DNA of 64,000 bases from Favolaschia claudopus (lineage: Eukaryota > Basidiomycota > Agaricomycetes > Agaricales > Mycenaceae), in the NCBI GenBank assembly GCA_037176885.1, contig JAWWNJ010000021.1:248001-312000 (forward strand), given 5' to 3'. Below the pieces are notes generated by a model. The model had not been told where the DNA came from. It was given only the letters and a program-made list of their open reading frames with translations, and ran no database searches. Positions within the stretch are counted from its first letter, which is position 1; each line of letters begins with the position of its first letter. A program made the translations under genes and the position numbers. Below, piece after piece: positions 55,807 to 64,000 of this stretch.

Positions 55807-56385
55807 GGAACTCGGAAGAAACGGCTCTGGCTACTCACCCTGATTCCAATTCTTCGGATTCATTCTGGCTCAGTTCAACAGCAGTCAACTTCTTGTTCGT
55901 CATTTCAGGCGAAACATGCGCTGAATAGACGAACTCGTCGTCGATTAGCTCGAGATATCAAGGCAGTTAATTACCGAGTCATTCACTCACCAAGTGGCAA
56001 GTCCGAAAAATCGATTGTTGAACTTCGGAAGTACATGGCACGACCTCCAGGAAGTTCATTTCTTGGGGCCTTACCGGCCGAAGCAACGGCTACTGTTGGT
56101 GGTTTGAATATTGATCCTGTCAAAGTTATCATTGATTCGGGTTCGGACATTACTCTGATTTCACAAAAGGCTCTTGACGCACTCACCTATCCTCCGAAGG
56201 TTAAGGCAGGTCATCCAATCAACTTGATCCAGGTAACCGGTAAATCCTCGTTATCCGGATATGTTATTCTTGACTTGTACTTCCAGACAGACGAAGGTCC
56301 AGTAAAGGTGAATGTTGAGGCAAGGAATGACAACCCCTCTCATTTTGGGTAATGATTTCACGGATCAATATTCGATTTTGAGTTG
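55807..56385 (+). pseudogene. Ty3/gypsy copy 2: aspartic protease
   Basis: A frame change separates this part from gag. MARPPGSSFLGALPAEATAT leads to VIIDSGSDITLIS near 56134 and a conserved beta-rich stretch (LIQVTGKSSLSGYVILDLYF). A shift near 56327 and the family C insertion at 56388 end it. Confidence 0.85.
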
Positions 56386-56387
56386 TA

Positions 56388-57099
56388 GGTAGGGATAAGG
56401 GCTCCCAGCCCTCAAAAAAGGCTAAAATAAAAACTATGTATTGTAATGCCGGTGCCCGGCTTACAGAAAAGGGGGAGCTTGCGCTAATTCCGTCCAGCCT
56501 GAACAGAAATGATCTTGTGAGAGGCAAAGCAAAGGCAAAGTTTCGTTAAATCAGCCTTACATACACAACTCAAGCCATACTTCTTGTCTTAGTGCCGCAG
56601 TCCCGGTAAAACCTGCTACCATAGAGCTGAATTCAGGAATTTGTGCAATTTTGACTGCTGCCCAGGCTAATGGTTCTGATTTTTTTGGGGAGGAATGGAA
56701 TTGATGGACTCGGAACCGTGTGAACTGAAGTTAATGGTATTCCTGCCTTTATGGTTTCTTCGAAAGTCGGGAGTAATTTCCTATTGATGCGAGCCCTAGG
56801 CTGAGAGTATTTCTTTATTGCACTTTCCCCTGATTGCGCCGCTGTACAGTAGGCCACTTGTCTCTATAAGGCTCTGTTTAACATCACGTATTGATGGCGT
56901 ACCCGTGGGAGATCACAGCTGATGGCGTACCCGTGGGAGAGTAGGCACATTGCACAGCCATCCACTTTTCGGGAACCTCAAACAAAAGGGGGGAGCAAGC
57001 TCCCCCAATAATTTTTCGTTCCGAACCTCGAGACTTGGAACCTCCCATGGTCACATGGGCTGCTTACATCAGGGCGCGGGGCTCCCACGCTCTCCATCT
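56388..57099. mobile_element. Family C-like insertion in gypsy copy 2
   Basis: The right end GGGGCTCCCACGCTCTCCATCT followed by TA (57100-57101) matches the family C terminus. The left end (GGTAGGGATAAGGGCTCCC after TA at 56386-56387) is a diverged inverse. Inside, GATGGCGTACCCGTGGGAGA is repeated directly near 56893 and 56921. It splits the stretch between protease and reverse transcriptase, and gypsy sequence resumes at 57102. Confidence 0.65.
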
Positions 57100-57101
57100 T
57101 A

Positions 57102-58032
57102 CCTTCGCTTCGGAGACTCGGGACGACAGCTTAGAGTTGAAACTTCAATTTCGAGTCCAATTGTTGATGATGAGGGTCATGCTTTCAAAGTCAAAGTTCG
57201 GACTGGAATTGATCAACACGGCATAAAAGCGAAAGTCCATCGTCGAAATCAGAAATTGAAGCGAGGAGCGCGAGCCAGACAGTCTAAATCTGAAGTCTGG
57301 GCAGCAGAACGAATCATCTTACCTCCGGAAACCAGTGTCGCAGTCGCTGTAGAGGCATATTTCCCGCGAGACAAGATACAGTCTTCGTAGAGCGCCAAGT
57401 CGAAGGTCACGGAAATGCCGATGAAATATCAGGCTCTCCAGACTCGCTGATTTCCCGAGACAACCCGAAACTTCATGTCGCCAATTTCTCGAGCAAGCCA
57501 GTCGTAATTTCGAAGGGAGAAGTACTTGGTTATTCCAGGAACCCCAGGAAATGGCTGGACAAGATGAGCAAATATTCCAAAGAGCAACAAGTCCAAATTA
57601 ATGCTCATGCTTCATTTGTCAGGAATTTGGTGGCCCAGAAGCTAGCGGCAGATGAAAAGCAAGCAAGTATTGACAACCGGGATAAATCAACCCGAGACCC
57701 GGAACCATTTGCTTCCGTTGATCGAGGAACACAAACTCCGCTGTCAAGCAATAACCACCATCTTCATCCCTCACACATTTCCGTACCTCGTGAGGCTCTT
57801 GACCCTGAATGTCCCTTTTGTCGACCCGGTAAGCACTCCAAACCAAGCAACACCGACTCTCGGAGTGCAAGATCCGTGACCAACATCTCCTCAAAGGCTC
57901 ATCGTAACGCATCCGAGCCCGACGATCCATTGGCCGAAGAACCTCTTGAAGGTGGGCCGAAAACCGCTGAAGCCCCGGAACCTTCAATTCCAAAATCTCA
58001 GCTACTTGAAGCCGTAGACATTTCCTCTGATA
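57102..58032 (+). pseudogene. Ty3/gypsy copy 2: protease-RT linker
   Basis: YLRFGDSGRQLRVETSISS and RRNQKLKRGARARQSKSE align with 48.4-48.7 kb of copy 1. A shift near 57388 is followed by KYSKEQQVQINAHASFVRNL and DPLAEEPLEGGPKTAEAPE. It ends at the MITE starting at 58033. Confidence 0.8.
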
Positions 58033-58399
58033 CAGCCGTTTTGGAAACAATATACGGGTTTTGATCAAGTGGTGCTCATTCGTTTGTGCTTACCTTTGTT
58101 TTGCTTCCCGTCACCAGCTCCACTTCAGCCGAATCTGATTTTCGCTTCCGCCACCCAAAGAACACCAGGAAAAAACAGGGGGTTAACAGAACTGAGGATC
58201 AAGACTCAGCTGCTACTTGCCCAGAGCTCGACTTGCGAGCAAGGCCCAAAACAAGGGACCAGCGGCACTTGATGTGGTACGGCAACGCCCCACAAAGTGG
58301 TGCTCCCGGCTTTGCCGATGACAGAATCGTCAACAAACGTAAGCACAAATGAATGAGCACCACTCAATCGAAACCCGTATATTGTTTCCAAAACGGCTG
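58033..58399. mobile_element. TA-flanked MITE inserted in gypsy pol
   Basis: Inverted arms of about 64 bp start CAGCCGTTTTGGAAACAATA, with TA at 58031-58032 and 58400-58401. Length is 367 bp. Taking it out with one TA joins the gypsy reading frame in phase at a site where copy 1 is continuous, so the insertion is exact. Confidence 0.9.
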
Positions 58400-58401
58400 T
58401 A

Positions 58402-60393
58402 TCAGTCTTGAACAGCGAAAAATTATTGAAGATGTTCTTCTTCGCAATGAAACGGCTTTCGGTTTGGATGGTAGGCTCGGAAACTATGAAGTTCAAGTAG
58501 AGATACCTATGAAGCCAGACTGGGAACCAGTCTCGCTTCCCCCTTTCCCGTCTCACCGGCTAATCGTGAAGTTATTGACAAACAGATGGATTCATGGATC
58601 CAACTTGGCGTCATAAGAAGCCCGTGGGCCGCACCTGTTTTCTTCGTCTATCGAAATGGTAAGCCGCGAATGGTCATTGATCTACGGAAGCTCAACGAGA
58701 TGGTTGTAGCCGATGAATTTCCCTTACCTCGTCAAGACGATATTCTCTAAGCTCTTTCCGGCTCGCAGTGGCTAAGTACATTAGACGCTCTTGCCGGCTT
58801 CACCCAACTCACTATGTCACCATCCTCAGCGGAAAAACTCGCATTTCGTACCCATCGCGGTCTCTGGCAATTTCGTCGAATGCCGTTTGGCTACCGAAAT
58901 GTGTTTCAACGAGTCATGCAGAATGTATTAGCGCCATTCCTCTGGATTTTCGCGTTAGTATATATTGATGATATCGTTGTCTTCTCACTAACATTTGAAG
59001 AACATGTTCAACACCTCGACCAAGTATTTCCCGCCATCGCTAGCGCCAACCTGACGCTTTCACCAGGCAAGTGTCACTTAGCCTATCAATCTCTACTTCT
59101 TGGTCAGAAGGTCTCGCGTTTAGGACTTTCCACTCACAAGGAGAAGGTAGATGCTATCCTACAGCTCGATGAACCTTCAAATGTTCACGAACCCCAACAA
59201 TTCCTCGGAATGATTCTTCCTATATTCCATTTTACGCTTGGATTGCACGTCCATTCTTTCGACTCCTGCAGAAAGGTGTCAAATGGGAGTGGACGAGTTT
59301 AGAATCTGAAGCATTTGACTTGTGCAAACAAGTCTTAACCAACTCTCCGGTCCGAGGCTACGCTATGCGCGGTAAACCCTATCGCGTGTATTCTGACGCT
59401 TGCGACTTTGGACTTGCAGCCATTCTCCAACAAGTTCAACCAATAAGCATCCGAGATCTACGCGGTACCCGCATATACGACCGCCTCGAACGTGCTTTCA
59501 AAAATGGTGAGTCTGTACCTGTTCTTGTGACCGCGGTAAAGGGCATTGATGATATTCCTACGCCTGGACCTTGGGCCGAGAACTTCGAGGACACCACCGT
59601 TCACATCGAGCGAGTAATTTGCTATTGGTCTCGGGTTCTCAAATCAGCCGAACGCAATTACTCACCGACCGAACGCGAGGCTCTGGCCCTCAAGGAAGGT
59701 TTGATTAAATTTCAACCGTTTCTGGAAGGTGAGAGTGTCGCTGCTATCACAGATCACTCCGCTCTGACTTGGAGCCGAACATTTCAAAATGTGAATCGCA
59801 GATTGCTTACATGGGGAACCGTGTTTTCCGCGTATCCGGATTTGAAAATTGTACATCGTGCGGGTCGGGTCTACTCTAACGTGGATCCTATCTCCCGGCT
59901 TCGACGCCGCGTCCCTATCCACGACAGCCCAGCTACCGATAATATTCCTTGTGTTGAACTGGGCAGCGACGACCCTCTGAAAAACATGTACGATGAGTTG
60001 GGCCCCCTATTCGAAGAAAAACTTCTCACTGTCGCCACAAGATTTGCCCGGACTCTCGAAGATCATCCCGAAAAGGATGTGCTTTACCATGATATCATTG
60101 CTCTCGGTTCCGACGACTTGCTCCATTCATCCTATTCCACCTCGCGCTCTTATTCTGTCTTGGTCGGCATCTCCGAAGATGAAATTCGGTCTTGGGCTTC
60201 TGCGTATCAAGAAGACCCTCATTTCTCCAAAGTTCTGAAGGGATGGAAGGGGGAGAACAATTGGTCTAACCCTCTTTATCCTCAATATCACTACAGCGAT
60301 AACGGACTGATCTATTTCGAAGATTGGCAGGGAAATAACCGCCTTTGCGTCCCAGAAAATTTCAAGAGTCCAAGTAATGGCGGAAACTTATAA
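58402..60393 (+). pseudogene. Ty3/gypsy copy 2: reverse transcriptase and RNase H
   Basis: The RT shows SPWAAPVFFVYRNGKPRMVI, LSTLDALAGFTQLTM, QFRRMPFGYRN and catalytic YIDDIVVFS near 58961. Shifts or stops lie near 58555, 58749 and 59215. RNase H follows in an open frame from 59320 (YRVYSDACDFGLAAILQQ; ITDHSALTW; IVHRAGRVYSNVDPISR). It converts element RNA to DNA. Compared with copy 1 it keeps the segments deleted there, so it is the better reference for the family. Confidence 0.88.
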
Positions 60394-60515
60394 CACTCTC
60401 ACAGAAGCGGCTCACGCGGGCTATCACCGAACATATAATCGTTTACACTTACTACTGGCCTCATATGTCACGCCAATTACAGCAGTTTGCAGATGTAATG
60501 ACACCACGTCGTATC
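60380..60515 (+). pseudogene. Ty3/gypsy copy 2: start of integrase zinc-binding domain
   Basis: In the frame after a shift near 60388, HAGYHRTYNRLHLLLASY and CRCND resemble the start of the HHCC domain of retroviral-type integrases. Homology ends abruptly near 60515 where a GC-rich segment begins. No catalytic integrase core is present. Confidence 0.55.
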
Positions 60516-60770
60516 TATAATAAAAGACACTACGGGACCGCAGGTCCCGTGATAATTCACGTGAAAAAGCAGGTGACTTTTCACACGCGGTCCCCGGCGA
60601 CGCGCGGGCACGGAATCCCAACGGAAGCCAGCAAAAAAAAAAACATGCGGGGTTTGGGGCGGAGCCCCGACAAGCTGTGCACCAGCCGTAGGGAGGGACG
60701 CGAGCGCAGCGAGCCGGCCCCGCCGAAGGCGGGGTGCTTAAGCTTGTCACATGTAAAGAAAGCACGAAAA
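60516..60770. repeat. GC-rich island of short perfect hairpins
   Basis: CGGGACCGCAGGTCCCG, GGGGCGGAGCCCC and CCCCGCCGAAGGCGGGG are perfect short palindromic hairpins near 60535, 60655 and 60717. A GCGAGCGCAGCGAGC repeat lies between them. Composition differs sharply from the AT-richer gypsy sequence it abuts. It interrupts the integrase region of copy 2 and may be an inserted element, but its ends are unclear. Confidence 0.6.
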
Positions 60771-60884
60771 ACACGTCTTCTTGTATCGTCTCGTTCTTGC
60801 TCGTTTCTTGCCCAATCTGGACTATTCTTGTATGCATGAGGTCGCCTTAATCCGGGCCTCAAGACGCTGGTATTTCATTGGCAA

Positions 60885-61440
60885 AATTCCGACTTTTATT
60901 TTGGCCGACATCCACTTGACAGCCAGCTTCTCCAACATTGTCGCGCTCGGCGCGATTCTGGACGGAATGGCCCATGTGTAGGCGCACTTGAAAGGCATTT
61001 TTGGTCGCTCTTGGCATATGTGCAAGTTTAAATTGTGGCTGCCGGGTGTATATAACAACTTATCAGAATAATTTGTTTGGGACCATTTGATCTTACTCCA
61101 TGTGCATAGCAGCGTTATGCACACAGAATGAGTCTTGAGATCTCCACTGGTGCTATACACCGCACGGCAGAGAATTGTTACGCGCACCTGAGAAGGAACA
61201 AAACCAGAGAACAAAACTGTGATCACGGTGGAAGTAGAGAAGAGACACGAGAACAATAAGTTATCTAACCGGAATCCGCGCTACAAATGCATATAGATTG
61301 AAAGCGACTAGAACTGCCTTCCTAACGCGCCTACACACGAGGCATTCTCTCCAGAATTGCGTCCAACACGGCGATGACGATGACGAGCAAGGTGGATGTC
61401 GGCCAAAATGAAGTCAGGATTTTGTTGAGATAGACGACAT
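60885..61440. repeat. Diverged inverted repeat pair
   Basis: The segment about 60885-60990 (TTTTGGCCGACATCCAC..., GTGTGTAGGCGCA-like end) is inverted at about 61320-61435. Arms are about 105 bp with about 75% identity by eye, separated by about 330 bp. No target duplication seen. It may be an old MITE upstream of the copia element. Confidence 0.55.
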
Positions 61441-61511
61441 GGACGCGTCCAGAGAAATAGAGTACGCGCCGTATATAGTAACTGCGGCGTCGCGGTCAGG
61501 CTCTTTGGCAC

Positions 61512-61580
61512 TGACTGCTACGACGCAGGTATGTATTCACTAGCTACATTAATACATTGGCAATGACTGCTACGACGCAG
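61512..61580 (+). repeat. 17-bp direct repeat, copia leader region
   Basis: TGACTGCTACGACGCAG occurs at 61512-61528 and 61564-61580. Two copies 52 bp apart just before the copia gag could mark the edge of its LTR or a regulatory duplication. The 3' LTR lies outside the window, so this cannot be tested here. Confidence 0.6.
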
Positions 61581-61699
61581 TCTGTTCTCAGCTCCTTCCA
61601 CTCTCTACAGGTTATGGCCCTCGTGCTCTGAGCTTTGCAACCGCCCGTTTTTTTTTCCGAAGTTTACCGGAACCTCCAAAATTTTATTCTTCACTCATC

Positions 61700-64000
61700 A
61701 TGGTCTTCGACCCAGCCAAAAAGAACTTCGACAATCTACACAGTTCTCCCAGTAACTACACCACATGGAGTCAAAACATAGAAGCTCTCGCAAAGAGCCA
61801 CCGGCTTTGGCGCCCTATGCAGGGCCGCCTCGAGGAGCCGGAGTACGCTGACCCCAACAACCCTACAAAAGCTGAAATCAAGGAGTATGACGAATGGGAG
61901 GACGACGTTGGCCAAGCTGCTGGAATGCTCTGGCTCTGCATCGACAGCGACCAGCAGGAGCTTGTGAAAAAGCACCGCAACAACCCCGAGGCAATGTGGG
62001 ACGCCCTCGAAGACCTTCACAGGGCGAAAACCGCTGCACCGCGCTTCGCCGCCCTCATTGGTCTCCTCAACATCGAACGCAACGAAGACGAGATGCTCAT
62101 GGCGTTCCTGGCCCGCGTCACGAAGCTTGGCGGCGAGTGGCGTGACTTACTTCCGCACACCCTCTCGCTCAGCCAACTCGCGGAAGAGCTCCAGTGCATT
62201 TCAGCAATTCGCGCTATATCCCAGTCGCACGAAACCATCGCCACCAACCTTTTGCAAAACAACGCGGACAAGCTCTCGCTCGACGTCATCCGCACGGCCT
62301 TCTACACGGAAGATAACCGCCCCACTATCACAAGTACGGCTTCCTCTTCAGCATCCGCTATGCGCGCGTCGTCGTCTACCCCTTCCCTTGTGCCCCCAAA
62401 CCCCTCGCTGCACTCGTCCGGGTCTGCGGATGAGCATTGTGCCTTCTGCGAACGCAACGGTCACACCGAGGACACATGCTTCTCGAAGCAGAATGCGTCC
62501 AAGAAAGCGAAGGAGAAGACAGCCAAGCGCAGCAAACCCAAGGAGGCTGAGGTCGCGAAGGTTGCAAGTAGACCTGCTCTATCTCCCCGAGCAACACTTG
62601 ACTGGATCGTTGACACAGGCGCGAGTCGTCATATGACACCTCGTCAACAATTCTTCACAACGTACAAGCCCTGCACGGTCCCAGTGCAGCTTGCAGACGA
62701 TTCAGTTGTATACGCGCAAGGAGTCGGCTCGGTGGTCTTCCATCTGGAGAATGGGCAAGAGATTGAGCTTACGGACGTTCTGCATGTACCTGCTCTGCGA
62801 TCCAATCTATTCTCTGCGTTGTTCCTCATTCAGACTCGAAATTTTGTTGTGAGAGGAGACGCGAAGGGGATGGAATTCACGAGAGGAGGAGTCAAGCTAA
62901 AAGCGCGTTATGTGGACAAAACAGCAGCGATTCTCTGCGCCTCAGTTGTTGAACCCGCTCAGCCAAAGATCCCCTCTAAGTCTGTTCGCGCAGACTATGC
63001 TAAACAGAAGAGCACTCTCCCCTATGACGAAGCACTGTGGCATCGTCGATTTGCTCACTTCAACACCGACCGCGTACGAAAGGCCATACAGGACGAGCTA
63101 GTCACCGGCGCAAGGATTTCTTCCAGTCAGCAAGCCGACCCAATTTGTGAACCGTGTCTTGCCGGCAAAATGCACCGCACCGTGTCGCGAGAGCCTCGCA
63201 ACCGTGCGACACGACCACTCGAACTTATTCACTCGGATTTGAAGGGCCCAATGCCCCGCAGTCGTGAAGGTTTTCTCTATTGGGTCACTTTCATTGATGA
63301 CTGTACAGAAGTCAAAGCGGTCTACTACCTACGGAAGAAAAGCGAAGCCGAGACAGCATTCAAACACTTCAAAGCACATGCAGAGGCGCTACATCCGGGG
63401 TACTACATTGTGTATCTCCAACACGATGGCGGCGGCGAATACATTTCGAAGAAATTCACGACGGAATTGGCTGAGTGGGGAATCACGGTGAGAGAGACAG
63501 AGACCAACGAACCGCACCAGAACGGTGTAGCTGAGCGCGCTAATCGGACCCTTGAAGAAGGCTCTACAGCACTCCTTCACGAAGCTGGCCTCCCCGATTA
63601 TCTCTGGGTTGAGGCATCTTCGACGTTGGTCCACGCGTACAACCGTTTACCCACAGCCCTCGCCCCTTCGTCTACCCCGCACTTCGGCTGGTTCCATCGG
63701 AAGCCTGAGGTTGGTCACTTCCGCATCTTCGGGTGCCTTGCGTACGTTCTCATCCCCAAGAAAAAACGAAAGCCTTTTCAGCCAAAGACACAGCTGATGG
63801 TATTTGTTGGGTATCCCAGCGGGACCAAGGGCTGGCGTTTTTGGGACCCGCGCGGCAAGCGCATCATTATATCGTCGCATGCAGTGTTTGACGAACGTGT
63901 TTTCCCGGGAAACCATTGGCCATTGGTTAATCCTCACAACCTCCAGCCACCCACCGGTGCCTCGAAGGAATCTAAGGCAGAAACGCCATCGACTCCCAAG
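61700..64000 (+). CDS. Ty1/copia gag-pol polyprotein, open, runs off the window
   Basis: From ATG 61700 a single frame of 767 codons is open to the last base. It holds a copia Gag (residues about 1-230), zinc knuckle CAFCERNGHTEDTC at about residue 247, and protease motif WIVDTGASRHM with the catalytic Asp near residue 305. The integrase follows with HRRFAH and CEPC zinc ligands (about 448-486) and a catalytic core D513, D576 and E612 (LIHSDLKGP, QHDGGGEY, NGVAERANR), spaced as in the D-D-35-E family. The C-terminus (FGCLAYVLIP...) is the usual link to reverse transcriptase, which must lie beyond 64000. Gag packages RNA, protease matures the polyprotein and integrase inserts the cDNA. No stop or shift was seen, unlike every other retroelement here, so this copy may be recent. 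Confidence 0.92.
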   Translation, partial: MVFDPAKKNFDNLHSSPSNYTTWSQNIEALAKSHRLWRPMQGRLEEPEYADPNNPTKAEIKEYDEWEDDVGQAAGMLWLCIDSDQQELVKKHRNNPEAMWDALEDLHRAKTAAPRFAALIGLLNIERNEDEMLMAFLARVTKLGGEWRDLLPHTLSLSQLAEELQCISAIRAISQSHETIATNLLQNNADKLSLDVIRTAFYTEDNRPTITSTASSSASAMRASSSTPSLVPPNPSLHSSGSADEHCAFCERNGHTEDTCFSKQNASKKAKEKTAKRSKPKEAEVAKVASRPALSPRATLDWIVDTGASRHMTPRQQFFTTYKPCTVPVQLADDSVVYAQGVGSVVFHLENGQEIELTDVLHVPALRSNLFSALFLIQTRNFVVRGDAKGMEFTRGGVKLKARYVDKTAAILCASVVEPAQPKIPSKSVRADYAKQKSTLPYDEALWHRRFAHFNTDRVRKAIQDELVTGARISSSQQADPICEPCLAGKMHRTVSREPRNRATRPLELIHSDLKGPMPRSREGFLYWVTFIDDCTEVKAVYYLRKKSEAETAFKHFKAHAEALHPGYYIVYLQHDGGGEYISKKFTTELAEWGITVRETETNEPHQNGVAERANRTLEEGSTALLHEAGLPDYLWVEASSTLVHAYNRLPTALAPSSTPHFGWFHRKPEVGHFRIFGCLAYVLIPKKKRKPFQPKTQLMVFVGYPSGTKGWRFWDPRGKRIIISSHAVFDERVFPGNHWPLVNPHNLQPPTGASKESKAETPSTPK

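Noticed and set aside
62058..62636. 192-codon frame in the copia region
   Set aside because: It is an out-of-phase shadow; the true gag-pol frame starts at 61700 and is open to the window end.
1..64000. TET/JBP or KDZ transposon genes, often linked to fungal Ulp1 genes
   Set aside because: No dioxygenase HxD motif context or KDZ-type transposase was seen on either strand.

Overview
The window looks like nuclear DNA of a mushroom-forming basidiomycete (Agaricomycete). Host-type genes are cut by GT-AG introns of about 50-55 nt. They include a CSL (CBF11-like) transcription factor, an F-box protein and a secreted two-domain cupredoxin. Between them lies a dense, layered graveyard of transposable elements: Crypton, DIRS-like, Ty3/gypsy, Ty1/copia, and many non-autonomous DNA transposons whose ends and target duplications can still be read. 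No species can be named from the sequence.

Layout. 1-5.7 kb: diverged duplications, a truncated copia gag (minus strand), and a chain of inverted-repeat elements (A1, B1, a MITE nested in a MITE, B2). 6.1-9.4 kb: C/T-rich non-coding repeat region with a short array of hairpin-forming units and an LTR-like end. 9.6-13.5 kb: three adjoining MITEs and a decayed Crypton tyrosine-recombinase gene that itself carries a MITE. 15.5-20.4 kb: a TA-flanked MITE, the CSL gene, and a convergent gene with an SV40-like nuclear localisation motif whose last exon was hit by a foldback element. 20.8-30.5 kb: mostly non-coding, with MITEs, tRNA-like fragments, a gag remnant and an exactly 22-bp-periodic GTCC array present twice. 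30.6-38.7 kb: an F-box gene, then two divergent genes. One encodes a Ulp1-like peptidase plus a probable chromatin-reader domain. The other joins a MULE-like transposase tail, a USP-like cysteine peptidase, a PHD finger and a possible Tudor-like segment. 39-45 kb: TA-flanked elements, a DIRS-like fragment and the cupredoxin gene. 45.6-60.5 kb: two damaged copies of one Ty3/gypsy family, each split by later insertions. 61.7-64 kb: the open 5' part of a Ty1/copia gag-pol frame that runs off the window.

How it fits together. The active genes form no obvious pathway. The strongest functional grouping is the 32-38.6 kb divergent pair, where both products combine a ubiquitin/SUMO-type peptidase with reader-like domains and one still carries transposase sequence. 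Many recognisable frames are broken by single-base shifts at otherwise conserved positions, in host-type genes as well as transposons. Some of these could be assembly errors, so gene integrity should be judged with care. Repeats and splice sites were identified by eye; no alignment, folding or database search was run.
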